This document shows, in pieces, positions 8,724 through 17,895 of a DNA stretch of 64,000 nucleotides (the first letter of the stretch is position 1; each line of letters starts with the position of its first letter). The notes beneath the pieces were generated by a model. It saw nothing but the letters and a program-made list of their open reading frames with translations. It was not told the origin of the DNA and ran no database searches. The DNA is from CAJQQK01 sp963696075 (GTDB lineage: Bacteria > Pseudomonadota > Alphaproteobacteria > Rhizobiales > Hyphomicrobiaceae). The translations under genes were made by a program, and so were the position numbers. The stretch covers positions 212,371 through 276,370 of the forward strand of contig CAVOJD010000002.1 in NCBI GenBank assembly GCA_963696075.1, given 5' to 3'.

Positions 8724-10257
8724 CTACAACGGAATGTTGTCGTGCTTCTTCCAGGGGTTCTCGACGGTCTTGTTGCGCAGCATGTTGAGCGACCGGCAGA
8801 TCCGCCGGCGCGTGTTGTGCGGCAGGATCACCTCGTCGATATAGCCCCGCTCCGCGGCAACGAACGGATTGGCGAACCGCGTCTCATAATCCTTGATGCG
8901 CTGCTGGATCTTTTCCGGATCACCAAGCTCCGAGCGATACAGGATCTCGGCTGCCCCCTTCGGCGCCCATCACGGCAATCTCCGCCGTCGGCCACGCATA
9001 ATTCACGTCGCCGCGAATGTGCTTCGAACTCATCACATCGTAGGCCCCGCCATAAGCCTTCCGCGTGATCACCGTCACCTTCGGCACCGTCGCCTCGGAA
9101 TAGGCAAACAACAGCTTGGCGCCATGCTTGATAAGCCCGCCATATTCCTGCGCCGTTCCCGGCAGGAAGCCCGGCACGTCAACGAACGTCAGGATCGGAA
9201 TTTCGAAGCAATCACAGAACCGCACGAACCGCGCAGCCTTCCGGCTCGCATCCGAATCAAGCACGCCTGCCAGCACCAGCGGCTGGTTCGCCACGATCCC
9301 GACCGTCCGCCCTTCCATCCGCGCAAACCCCACCACGATGTTCTTCGCGTAGGCCGCCTGGATCTCGAAGAAGTCCCCCTCGTCGATGACCTTCGTGATG
9401 AGTTCCTTGATGTCGTAGGGCTGGTTCGGGTTGGCCGGGATCAGCGTGTCGAGTGACGGCTCCTGGCGATCGGCCGGATCCCGTGTCGGCATCTCCGGTA
9501 CGCCCGAAAGATTGTTCGCCGGCAGATAGTCCATCAGACGCCGGATCTGCAACAGCGCTTCGACGTCATTGTCGTAGGCATGATCCGCGATGGACGATTT
9601 CGTCGTGTGGACCGACGCCCCGCCGAGTTCTTCCGCCGTCACCGTCTCGTTGGTCACCGTCTTCACGACATCCGGTCCCGTCACGAACATGTAGCTCGTG
9701 TCGCGCACCATGAAGATGAAGTCCGTCATCGCCGGCGAATAGACATCGCCCCCCGCGCACGGCCCCATGATCACCGAGATCTGCGGGATGACGCCTGACG
9801 CGAGCACGTTGCGCAGGAACACCTCGCCATATCCGCCAAGCGCTGCGACGCCTTCCTGGATGCGCGCGCCGCCGGCATCGAACAACCCGATGATCGGCGC
9901 CCGGTTCTGCAGCGCCATATCCTGGATCTTCTGGATCTTCTTGGCATGCGCCTCCGACAGCGATCCGCCGAACACCGTGAAGTCCTTCGCGAAGACGTAG
10001 ACCACGCGCCCGTTGATCGTCCCCCAGCCCGTCACCACGCCGTCGCCGGGAAACTTCGTCTCCGCCATCCCGAAGTCGGTGCAGCGATGCTCGACATACA
10101 TGTCGAACTCTTCGAACGAATTCTCATCGAGCAGCAGGTCGATCCGCTCGCGCGCCGTCAGCTTGCCCTTGCTGTGCTGCGCGGCAATCCGCTTTTCACC
10201 ACCGCCGAGACGCGCCGTTGCCCGTCGCTGCTCCAGTTCCGTGAGAATCTCGTTCAT
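8724..10257 (-). CDS. pccB: Propionyl-CoA carboxylase beta subunit (carboxyltransferase), frameshifted in this sequence
   Basis: The N-terminal 445 residues read as a carboxyltransferase: KGKLTARERIDLLLDENSF, FTVFGGSLSEAHAKKI, GLFDAGGARIQEGV and MGPCAGGDVYSPAMTDFIFM. The frame then breaks at a run of five C (8954-8958), after AEIAVMGAEG. Dropping one base restores AAEILYRSEL and the normal tail FANPFVAAERGYIDEVILP to NPWKKHDNIPL, ending at the stop at 8724. The restored length is about 510 residues, typical of the family. It would transfer CO2 from biotin on the pccA-like subunit to propionyl-CoA. Conservation on both sides of the break suggests a sequencing error or a very recent mutation. 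The start is the ATG directly after an in-frame TTG. Confidence 0.88.
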
Positions 10258-10358
10258 CAATCAGTCCATAGGTTTTTCATGACCAAGCCGCGCAGTCCTA
10301 GCACGCCCTGGCCCTGAGGCAAGCCGGCCTTTCGAACGACGTTGACGCCGCCCCCGCC

Positions 10359-10749
10359 TCATGCCGGCGGATCGCCCCCCGGCACCGTCATCGCCTCGAT
10401 TTTGTTGCCATCCGGATCGAGGATAAACGCCCCATAATAGGTCACCTGGGCGCCCTCGCGCGGCCCCGGCGCGCCATCATCTGCCCCCCCGCCCTGAACG
10501 GCTGCGGCATGAAACGCATCAACCGCCTCGACACTTCGTGCCCTGAGGCAGACATGCGCCCCCGTGTTGGGCTGAACCCGCGACCATCCCGGGCCGCGCA
10601 TTGAGCCACACTTCCGGATAGCGCTTGCCGAACCCGACCGTCGCAGCCCGCTCCACCAGCACCCGGTAGCCCAGCGGCGCCAACGCCGCCTCGTAGAACG
10701 CCGCACTGCGCGCCAGATCGCTGACGGCGATTGAAACGTGATCGATCAT
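10359..10749 (-). CDS. VOC/glyoxalase-family protein, frameshifted in this sequence
   Basis: The N-terminal frame MIDHVSIAVSDLARSAAFYE is typical of the vicinal oxygen chelate fold. It runs to about LNARPG and is then lost. The next frame supplies the other half: RVQPNTGAHVCLRA, then YYGAFILDPDGNKIEAM. One extra base near the CCCGGG at 10588-10593 explains the break. The repaired protein is about 129 residues, a normal single-domain length. His4, His in TGAHVC and Glu in KIEAM are plausible metal ligands. A strong GGAGAGG site precedes the ATG. The substrate is unknown; members include lactoylglutathione lyase-like and resistance proteins. Confidence 0.78.
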
Positions 10750-10926
10750 CAAGACCTCTCCTTCGCTGAACCAACCGACAGCCGGTCAGATCACCCCTCC
10801 GACTTGAAAAATTCGTGATGCGCCGCGATCGATCCATCGAAACCGCGCGCACGTTGCCTTCCTGAGTTCGGCAGAGTTCACATCAACCCACCGACAACCC
10901 ATCCCACTGACTTAGGAGATCGCCCC

Positions 10927-11409
10927 ATGACACCTCTCAAGACAATCGCGCTGACCGCATTGATCGCCACCACGTTGGCCCTTCCCGCACAGGCGGCAAA
11001 CATCGTCGGCGTTGCGAAGTCTGCTGGCAAGTTCAACACGCTCCTGGCGGCCGCTGAGGCAGCCGGCCTCGTTGGCGCCTTGAGTGGCCGCGGCCCCCTC
11101 ACCGTCTTTGCGCCGACAGATGCCGCCTTCGACAAACTTCCCGCCGGCACCGTCGAGACGCTCTTGAAGCCTGAGAACCGCGACAAGCTCGCATCGATCC
11201 TGAAATATCACGTCCTGCCGCGCAAACTCACCGACAGCATGCTCCCCCACAAGACCATCCCCGTGAAGACCTTGAACACCGCAGGCCGCCTCCATGTCCG
11301 CAAGTCGGCCAGCGGCGTCACCGTGAATGATGCAAACGTGGTCGCCGCCGATGTCGCAGCCGACAATGGCGTGATCCACATCATCGACACGGTCCTGCTG
11401 CCGAAGTAA
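10927..11409 (+). CDS. Secreted fasciclin (FAS1) domain protein
   Basis: The 160-residue protein has a signal peptide of about 23 residues ending PAQA. A single FAS1 domain fills the rest: GPLTVFAPTDAAFDKLP is the H1 box, KYHVLPRKL the central YH motif and DNGVIHIIDTVLLP the H2 box. FAS1 proteins are extracellular or periplasmic and act in adhesion or in binding small ligands. The upstream gene is on the opposite strand, so it has its own promoter, and GGAG lies just before the ATG. A GC-rich hairpin follows at 11450. Confidence 0.9.
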   Translation: MTPLKTIALTALIATTLALPAQAANIVGVAKSAGKFNTLLAAAEAAGLVGALSGRGPLTVFAPTDAAFDKLPAGTVETLLKPENRDKLASILKYHVLPRKLTDSMLPHKTIPVKTLNTAGRLHVRKSASGVTVNDANVVAADVAADNGVIHIIDTVLLPK

Positions 11410-11449
11410 TCGCGCCAGGTTGCACTGACTGAAACGGAGTGAACAAATT

Positions 11450-11472
11450 GGCCGCCGGCTCGCCCGGCGGCC
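11450..11472 (+). terminator. Possible terminator after the FAS1 gene
   Basis: The arms GGCCGCCGG and CCGGCGGCC form a perfect nine-base stem 40 bases after the FAS1 stop codon. The tract after it, ATTTCCC, is only weakly T-rich, so termination may be inefficient or the hairpin may serve mRNA stability. Confidence 0.5.
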
Positions 11473-11631
11473 ATTTCCCAACAAGACTTGAAACCAGCCA
11501 GCCGGCAAATCCCTGACGCAACGCAAGCGGCTCACGATTACAGTTTCGAATGATCCATCTGCGTTAGACGCGCCGGCAGACCCCAAACCGCAGCGTTGCC
11601 GAACCGCCGGAGCAAGCGTCCGCCTGCCCCC

Positions 11632-12455
11632 TCACGCCTGCCCCAGCTCCAGGAACCGAACCGCTGCGTCGAACTCCGCCCGCCTCACCGCGCGCCGCGC
11701 CAACGCCTCACGATCCTCGCCCCACTGCTCTTCCTGCCACGTCTCGTCGACATGGGTTGCCGCCCAAACCTCGTCCACCGTCAACCGGCCTTCCAGGTAG
11801 GCGATCACCAGCAGCGCTGATCCCGTCATCGTCGTCATCACATGCACAGGGGCAAGCTTCATCGCGTCCGCCCCGCTGAGCGCACTTGCAACCTTCGCCA
11901 CCGAAACCAGGTTCTGCTCGACCGGCATCACCCCTTCCGTCACCCTGAACGTGGCGCCGAACCGCTCTTCGGCCCAAGCCAGCACCGGGTCCCACGCATC
12001 GCGCTGACGCTGGTCGAGTTCGACCGGCGAACCGGCGCGATAGAACAACAAGTCGTTGCCGATGAAGCGCACGAGATCGTCGTGCAGTTGCCCCTCCATG
12101 CCGACAAGGCCGTCGATCACCGTGTTGGCGATCTTGGTGAGTGGCAGCCGCTCGGGATCGATCTTGTCGCCGAGCCCATTCCACTCCGCCGCGATCGCCT
12201 GCCCCAGCGCCTCCGTCGGCACGATCAGCGCCGCCTTCTTCGGCGTCTTGAGCGCCCGCCCATCCAGCGTGATGCGAACGCCCTCATCGCCCGCTCCGCC
12301 CGCGCCTCTTTGAAGAACTTCGCAGGCAACTCCCGCCTTAGCGCCTCCGCTGAAATACGCGGTCCCCCGGCGTGCACCGTCGCCGTGCCCGGAGGAGTCT
12401 TGTTGTCTGCTTCAGTCGGACGGCCGCCGGGTGAAGTCTTTCGATCGTCACTCAA
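11632..12455 (-). CDS. ATP12-family F1-ATPase assembly chaperone, frameshifted in this sequence
   Basis: Two adjoining frames together make one ATP12 protein. The first starts at a TTG preceded by GGGAGG and contains PAKFFKEARAERA. The second supplies DGRALKTPKKAALIVPTEAL, EQNLVSVAKVASALSG and VMTTMTGSALLVIAYLEG. A missing base near 12287-12292 explains the break, after which the protein has about 274 residues. ATP12 binds the F1 alpha subunit during assembly of ATP synthase and occurs in mitochondria and Alphaproteobacteria. The gene follows the HAD phosphatase gene within a few bases and is the last of the crcB-rluC-HAD-ATP12 unit. The break is probably a sequencing error. Confidence 0.85.
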
Positions 12456-12457
12456 CC

Positions 12458-13141
12458 TCAGCCCTCCCGCTGTCCCTGCCGCGCCAACAGCGCATCCGCC
12501 TTGGCAACCAGCGTGTCGGCAGTCTGCGCGATGTCATCCGCACCCACCGCCGCAAGCGCCGTGACGGGATGATACCCCCACCCAACGCCCAGCGCACCAA
12601 CGCCCGCGCTGCGCGCCATCTCCATATCGAACGTCGTATCCCCGATCATGATGGTCCGCCCGGCCTCGACACCGGCTTCCCGCATCGCCGTCTCGATCAT
12701 CGAAGGATGCGGCTTGGAGGGATGGAAATCCGCCGTCTGAACCGTCACGAAATGATCGCTCAGCGCCAGCCGCTCGAACAGCGCCTCAACGCCGCGCAGC
12801 GATTTCCCCGTCGCAACGCCGAGCAACACATCATCGCGCCCGGCAAGCTCGCGCAGCACGTCCGCCATGCCCTCATAGAGCGGCTCATGGTTGGCGGGGT
12901 CGCGCCGCAATTCACCGAAAGCGTTGCGATACCCTTCGTTGACCCGGTGGATCACCTCCGGGGGATGATCCGGCAACAATCGTTCGATCGCGAGTGGCAG
13001 CGACAGCCCGACGATCGAGAGCACCTCTTCGCGCCCCATCGGCCCCACCCCGCCCAGCTCGAAGCCCCGGTTCATCGCCTCCACGATCAGGTGCTGGCTG
13101 TCGACCAGCGTCCCATCGCAATCGAAGATCATCAGCTTCAT
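12458..13141 (-). CDS. HAD-superfamily hydrolase, phosphoglycolate phosphatase-like
   Basis: The 227-residue protein has the four HAD motifs: DCDGTLVDS with nucleophile Asp7 and Asp9, VATGKS, the lysine in HPSKPHP and IGDTTFDMEMA. The helical cap between residues 15 and 85 places it in subfamily I with the Gph-like phosphatases. Its substrate is probably a small phosphate ester, possibly 2-phosphoglycolate. The ATG overlaps the rluC stop as ATGA, and the ATP12 gene begins at its own stop, so the genes are translationally linked. Confidence 0.88.
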   Translation of the reverse strand: MKLMIFDCDGTLVDSQHLIVEAMNRGFELGGVGPMGREEVLSIVGLSLPLAIERLLPDHPPEVIHRVNEGYRNAFGELRRDPANHEPLYEGMADVLRELAGRDDVLLGVATGKSLRGVEALFERLALSDHFVTVQTADFHPSKPHPSMIETAMREAGVEAGRTIMIGDTTFDMEMARSAGVGALGVGWGYHPVTALAAVGADDIAQTADTLVAKADALLARQGQREG

Positions 13142-14142
13142 GGGCTTTCCTGCGCATCACCGTCATAGCGGTCAGGATCAAGTCCCAGCGCCGCCCACGT
13201 CCGCCGCATGTGGTCGGGAAGCGGCGCCGTCACATCGACCGTCCCCTGTCCGCTCGGGTGCGGAATGACGAGACGGCGTGCATGCAGATGCAGCTTCTCT
13301 TCGATCTCCGCGTCATCGAAGATCGCCTCGCTTGGATACTTGTTGTCGGCAACAATCGGATGACCGAGCAGATCCATGTGCGCGCGCAACTGGTGCTGCC
13401 GCCCCGTCACCGGCTTCAGGCTCATCCAGGCAGCCTTGTGGGCAACCCGCTCGATCACGGCATAATGCGTCGTCGCATGCATCGCGCGATCCTGCTCGCC
13501 CGCCTGCGCCTTGCGCACATGATCGCCATCCGGGCCGGACGCCTTGACCAGCGCCGCCTCAACCTTGCCCTGCGCCGGCCGCGGCACCCCCTTGACCAAC
13601 GCCCAATAGGTCTTCTTCGCCGCCCGGCTGCGAAACACCTCGCCAAGCGTCGCCGCCGCCGTTCGCGTCTTCGCGACCAGCAGCACCCCCGTCGTGTCCC
13701 GGTCGAGGCGATGGACAAGCCGGGGCCGCGCGCCGAACCGGTCCACCATCCCCGCCAACAGCCCATCAATGTGCCGCCGCGTTCCCGTCCCCCCCTGCAC
13801 CGCCAGCCCGAACGGCTTGTTGAGGACGAGCACGTCGTCGTCTTCGTAGATGATCATGTTTTCAATCAGCGTCCGGTCGGCCTTCGACAGCCCCGGCGGC
13901 GGCTTGACGCTCGGCCGCTCCTTGACCTCGCCGCGGACCGCCGGCGGCACCCGCACCATCTGCCCCGCTTCCAGCCGCGCGTTTGATTTCACGCGCTTGG
14001 AATCGACCCGGATCTGGCCCGTGCGCAGCATCTTCTGGAGAAAGGAATGCGTGAGTTCCGGAAACTTCAGCCGGAACCATCTGTCCAGCCGCAGTCCGGC
14101 TTCGTCCTTGCCAACCCTCAGCGGTTTTTGCATCTCACTCAT
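13138..14142 (-). CDS. rluC: Ribosomal large subunit pseudouridine synthase, RluC type
   Basis: The 334-residue protein has an N-terminal S4 RNA-binding domain (about residues 17-70, with LRLDRWFRLKFP) followed by the RluA-family catalytic domain. LVHRLDRDTTGVLLVAKT holds the catalytic Asp147, and GRQHQLRAHMDLLGHPIVAD is the second signature. RluC isomerises uridines in 23S rRNA; which sites are modified here is inferred from the family. It overlaps crcB upstream and the HAD gene downstream, each by an ATGA. Confidence 0.92.
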   Translation of the reverse strand: MSEMQKPLRVGKDEAGLRLDRWFRLKFPELTHSFLQKMLRTGQIRVDSKRVKSNARLEAGQMVRVPPAVRGEVKERPSVKPPPGLSKADRTLIENMIIYEDDDVLVLNKPFGLAVQGGTGTRRHIDGLLAGMVDRFGARPRLVHRLDRDTTGVLLVAKTRTAAATLGEVFRSRAAKKTYWALVKGVPRPAQGKVEAALVKASGPDGDHVRKAQAGEQDRAMHATTHYAVIERVAHKAAWMSLKPVTGRQHQLRAHMDLLGHPIVADNKYPSEAIFDDAEIEEKLHLHARRLVIPHPSGQGTVDVTAPLPDHMRRTWAALGLDPDRYDGDAQESP

Positions 14143-14525
14143 TGCAGCGCCATCCGTGCCATCGCCAATCCCGCGAACAACGCCAGGATCGAGCCCACAA
14201 CCGAAACCGTCAGATAGGTCATTGCAAGCCCATATTCACCGCGCTCGAACAGTTGCGCGAAATCGAGTGAGAACGCTGAAAACGTCGTGAATCCGCCAAG
14301 GACACCCGTCGCAAAGAAGGAGCGCAGCGCCGTCGAGCCATCGAATTTGTGGACGATGACCTCAACCACGATCCCCATCACGAATGAACCGACGACGTTA
14401 ACGAAAATCGTGCCCATGGGAAACGCGACCCCGACCATCCGGTACGCACCTGTATTGACGAGATGGCGCAAACCCGCGCCGATCGCACCCCCAAGGCAGG
14501 CAAGTAGAAGCAGTCGCATAGTCAT
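14139..14525 (-). CDS. crcB: Fluoride ion channel CrcB/Fluc
   Basis: The 128-residue protein has four membrane helices and the Fluc signatures GGAIGAGLRH near the N-terminus, a conserved Asn in IFVNVVGSF and GVLGGFTTFSAFS in the third helix. Fluc proteins form dual-topology dimers that let fluoride leave the cytoplasm. The ATG at 14519 is an alternative start two codons later. I saw no fluoride riboswitch upstream. It is the first gene of the crcB-rluC-HAD-ATP12 operon. Confidence 0.93.
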   Translation of the reverse strand: MTMRLLLLACLGGAIGAGLRHLVNTGAYRMVGVAFPMGTIFVNVVGSFVMGIVVEVIVHKFDGSTALRSFFATGVLGGFTTFSAFSLDFAQLFERGEYGLAMTYLTVSVVGSILALFAGLAMARMALQ

Positions 14526-14621
14526 CCATCGCGTGAGGCAGCGCGGGGTCGCGCTCTATTTGGCGAAACGGGCGCCCAGGATCGTGCCGCACCATACGCC
14601 GGCGCCCATCATACGCGAGCT

Positions 14622-14858
14622 TTAATCGAGACGCTCGCGTTTGGCGAATGGTCGCCCCAGCGCCCACCCGATCCCCCACCCGATCGCCATCGCGACCGCC
14701 ATGATGGCGATGAACACCCCTTGTTCGACAGCGTTCTGCCCGTCCGGCGACGCATACGTGAAGCTCCGCGAGAGCCACGATGCCACCGGCCCTGACAGGA
14801 ACACCGCAGCCACAACCGCGCTGATCGTCCCGCACACCATCGCCAAGACATATCGCAC
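14622..14858 (-). CDS. Small two-helix membrane protein, unknown function
   Basis: The 78-residue protein starts at GTG and has two hydrophobic helices, about residues 3-28 and 47-68. A polar loop containing RSFTYASPDGQNAVEQ separates them, and the C-terminus is charged (KRERLD). Arrangement of charges suggests that the loop faces the periplasm. The gene lies 69 bases downstream of the Tae4-like gene on the same strand and could be co-transcribed with it. It does not resemble Tai4 immunity proteins, which are soluble and periplasmic. No function can be assigned. Confidence 0.6.
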   Translation of the reverse strand: MRYVLAMVCGTISAVVAAVFLSGPVASWLSRSFTYASPDGQNAVEQGVFIAIMAVAMAIGWGIGWALGRPFAKRERLD

Positions 14859-14927
14859 CGGCGCCGTCTCCCTCGTATCACAGGTTAAACTGCCAGTTGA
14901 ACGGCAAGATCGCAGATCCCTGCAAAC

Positions 14928-15476
14928 CTACCCCTTCACTTCCCAAAACCAGATCTCCTTGGCCTCGGCATAGTTTGAATAGTAGCCAAGCCATGAAAAC
15001 CATTCCATCAGCCACTTCGCCGACGAGCGATACCCGTTCCACACATCGATATGGTCGCCCGTCGGGCGCCCTTCCTGATCGCTCGAGCGCCGCCAATAGT
15101 CCTTGATATAGATGATCCCGGTCCGCCCAAAGAGTTGCGGATAGAACTGGGCGGTATCCTGCCCCCGGATTTGCTCGACCGGCCCGATCCCCTCGATATT
15201 GGCCCGCACCAGAGCGGAAGCAAGTTCGTGCGCCCGGATATAGTGCATTTCCTCCGGCGCATGCGCCGCGCACGTCAGACACCCTGTCAGTTGTTCCGGT
15301 CGCACACCGGCCCGCCGCAACGCCACGCCCATGCGGATCGCGCACTGGTTCGCAAACGTCGGAAAGCCCTCTTCGACGATCGAGCCGTGATAGTTGCCAT
15401 CGCGCGGTGCGATGCAAGGCGTCTGCACGCTTTCGTTGATCGGGTGGCCGTGCCACAGATCCTTGAACGCGACCAT
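14928..15476 (-). CDS. Tae4-like T6SS amidase effector (peptidoglycan amidase)
   Basis: The start is the ATG of MVAFKDLWHGHP, which has GGAG five bases upstream. The longer frame, which begins at TTG, is less likely. The 182-residue protein contains FANQCAIRMG with the likely nucleophile Cys45, and GDHIDVWNG with the likely catalytic His142. FGRTGIIYIKDYW between them is also typical of the Tae4 family. Tae4 enzymes are NlpC/P60-type cysteine amidases that cut gamma-D-glutamyl-meso-diaminopimelate bonds and are injected into rivals by type VI secretion. No signal peptide is present, as expected for an effector. No T6SS genes or recognisable Tai4 immunity gene lie in the window. An additional Cys pair in GCLTCAAHAP may form a disulfide. 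Confidence 0.8.
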   Translation of the reverse strand: MVAFKDLWHGHPINESVQTPCIAPRDGNYHGSIVEEGFPTFANQCAIRMGVALRRAGVRPEQLTGCLTCAAHAPEEMHYIRAHELASALVRANIEGIGPVEQIRGQDTAQFYPQLFGRTGIIYIKDYWRRSSDQEGRPTGDHIDVWNGYRSSAKWLMEWFSWLGYYSNYAEAKEIWFWEVKG

Positions 15477-15710
15477 GTCCGCTCCATCTCCCAAGTCACC
15501 GGTCCCATATCACCGGCTCTTCGCCGGCATAACTGGCCCCGCGCACTGTGCCCTGATGCCGCGTGGTCCTGCACGTTATAAGCACCATGAGGGCAAGAAT
15601 GAAGCAATCCTGCGCCTCGCCAGCAGGCTGATGATGCCCCATGCCACATTGACACGAGGCCCGCCCGCCTTTTCCATGCCCGGGCATCACATTTCGGGAG
15701 GCTGACGCCG

Positions 15711-16220
15711 ATGACAATCACCCTGGATCAACTGGCGGAAGAGATCCGCTCGACCCTCAAATCCAACCCCAGCCGCGACGGCAAGGAACAGGTCTGCAAG
15801 ATCGTCTCCAAGGCCCTCAACGATGACGCCTTCGTCGCCGAACACCTCAAGGACCGCGCCCCGGGCGAACATCCCCGCGAAGTCCTCTATGAGGACGACG
15901 AACTCGGCTTCTGCATCTGCGGCCACGTCTACGGCGACGAAGCCGTCGGCGAACCCCATGACCACGGCTCGAGCTGGGCAATCTATGGCCAGGCCACCGG
16001 CAAGACCGAGATGACGGACTGGCAGATCGTCGAAGAAGGCAACGCGGATAAACCGATCCTCGTGAAGGCGAAGAAGAGCTACATCCTCAATCCGGGTGAC
16101 GCCTACTTCTACGACGTCGGTGACGTCCACTCGCCAAAACGCCTGCAGCCGACCAAGCTCATCCGCATCGAAGGCGCCAACCTCGACCACGTCCAGCGCT
16201 CGAACATCAAGGCCGCCTGA
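15711..16220 (+). CDS. Cupin protein, cysteine dioxygenase-like
   Basis: The 169-residue protein is an all-beta cupin. EPHDHGSSWAIYGQ supplies His83 and His85, and YDVGDVHSP supplies His140, which together match the three-histidine iron site of thiol dioxygenases. It belongs to the predicted metal-dependent double-stranded beta-helix enzymes that include cysteine dioxygenases; whether cysteine is the substrate is not shown. It converges with a four-rhodanese sulfurtransferase gene, which supports a link to sulfur metabolism. A bidirectional terminator separates the two. Confidence 0.78.
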   Translation: MTITLDQLAEEIRSTLKSNPSRDGKEQVCKIVSKALNDDAFVAEHLKDRAPGEHPREVLYEDDELGFCICGHVYGDEAVGEPHDHGSSWAIYGQATGKTEMTDWQIVEEGNADKPILVKAKKSYILNPGDAYFYDVGDVHSPKRLQPTKLIRIEGANLDHVQRSNIKAA

Positions 16221-16255
16221 CCGGCGCCCCTCCTTCAAGACGCGACATCGGACAC

Positions 16256-16295
16256 AAAAGCGCCGCCAGCTATTGAGCCGGCGGCGCTTCTTTTT
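16256..16295 (+). terminator. Bidirectional terminator between cupin and rhodanese genes
   Basis: GCGCCGCC (16260-16267) pairs with GGCGGCGC (16280-16287) and is followed by TTCTTTTT on the plus strand. On the minus strand the same stem is followed by TTTTGTGT. It lies between the convergent cupin and rhodanese genes and can end both transcripts. Confidence 0.85.
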
Positions 16296-16316
16296 CACCA
16301 ATGGTCTGATCTGACC

Positions 16317-17895
16317 CTAGTCCGCCACCACCCGGAACGTCTCGCGCTCCTGCTGATCGAGCTGATCCACCAGCCCCGTCTCCCAGGCGAGATATTGGCG
16401 CGCGTGTTCGGGATCTTCCTGGCGCTTGTGGGTATGGAACAGGAAGTCGATCCGCTCGCTGTCCGCTGGATCATCCGGCGTCACCGCGATCTCGAGCCCC
16501 GCCGACCGCCACGCCGCCACGTCGCCTTCGAGCCGCCGGGCATCCTTGTGGCCAAGTTCATGCAGCCGCTCCGCCGCCAGCGCCGCCGTCACCGCATCCC
16601 CGATCAGAACGACCGCTTTGCCAGCCTCGATCGCAAGCTTGTCGAGCCGCGGCCGGATCGACCACACCGCACCGGCAATATGCCCGGCCTGATACTGTTC
16701 TGACGCGCGCACGTCGACCAGGTTGACCCCATCCCCCTGCATCATGCCAAGCAGCCCTCGCGGACTGATGACAACCGGCTCCGGCGGCATTCTGCTCGGC
16801 GGCGGCAGGAAGCGCTTGCCCTCAAGCGCTGCAATCCCACCCTCGAGCACCGCCACATCGTGGCCGAGCTGATAGAGCCAGTTGGCCATCATCGGCGCGC
16901 GCACGAGATCATCGTCGACGACCACGATCCGCGCCCCCTTCACACCGACCCACTGGTCCGTCGCCTGCACCAGCTGCCCGCCGGGGGCATGGATCACGCC
17001 GGCCACGCGGTCGGGATCGTATTCCTCCTCCGTGCGCACATCGAACACATAGGTCGTCCGCTTTTCATCATCCCACCACGCCTGGACCTCGTCCGCGGTG
17101 ACGAACTTGACCCCCGTCGCCTCCGCCCGCCGGCGCGACTTCGCCCTGAGTTCCGCCCGCTTGTCCGCATCCGCCGGCGCTTCCGGGTAACCTCGATCAG
17201 CCCCCTTCTCCGGCTTCATGCCGGCCAGGAACCACCCCTGCGTGCCATTCTCGAGCGCATAGACCGGATTGGGCACGCCGAAATCGATCAGCGTCTGCGC
17301 ACCCAGGATCGACCGCGTCCGCCCCGCGCAGTTGACCACGATCGTCGTCTCGGGGTTTGGCGCGATCTCCCCGATCCTGAGCGCCAGCTCCCCGTTCGGA
17401 CAACAAATGCCGCCCGGAATATTGAACTTCGTGTATTCCGCGTAGGGCCGCCCATCCACGATCACATGATCGGCGCCCTCTTTCGCCATCGCCGCGACCT
17501 CTTCCGCACTCTTGCGCGGCGTATGACGCTCGATCTCCAGCAGCTCACCGAACGTCTTGCTCGGCAGATTGACGCCCTGATAGAGCGTATATCCCGCCGC
17601 AGCCCACGCCGGCGCGCCCCCCTTCATCACGGCCACATCGCCATACCCGATCGCCACTGCACGTTTGGCGGCAAGCTGCGCAACCCCATCTCCCGCCGTC
17701 CATCATCACCATTCGAACCGAACGGTTAGGCGCCAGCGCACTGATCCTGGATTCGAGCACGCTATAGGGCAGCGGGATCGCAAAGAACGGATGCGCATCA
17801 CCGAACTGGCCTGCCTCCCGGACATCGAAGAAGGCGATCTCATCGCCATCCGAAAGCCATTCCTTCACCTCTTCCGGCCGCACTTCCCGTGTCAT
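16317..17895 (-). CDS. Multi-domain rhodanese-like sulfurtransferase, frameshifted in this sequence
   Basis: Two overlapping frames give one protein of about 525 residues. The first covers MTREVRPEEVKEWLSDGDE to VMMDGG. One extra base near 17690-17697 then shifts the frame, and DGVAQLAAKRA leads into AIGYGDVAVMKGGAPAWAAAGY. Four rhodanese domains can be counted from repeated FDVRE, IVDGRPYAEY, FDVRTEEEYDPDRVAG and LVDVRASEQYQAGHIAG segments. Only the second has a catalytic cysteine, in VVNCAGRTRS (about residue 189). The other three carry no Cys at that position and are probably structural. The start overlaps the rarA stop as ATGA. A sulfane-sulfur transfer role is likely, with the cupin dioxygenase as functional neighbour. 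Confidence 0.85.
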
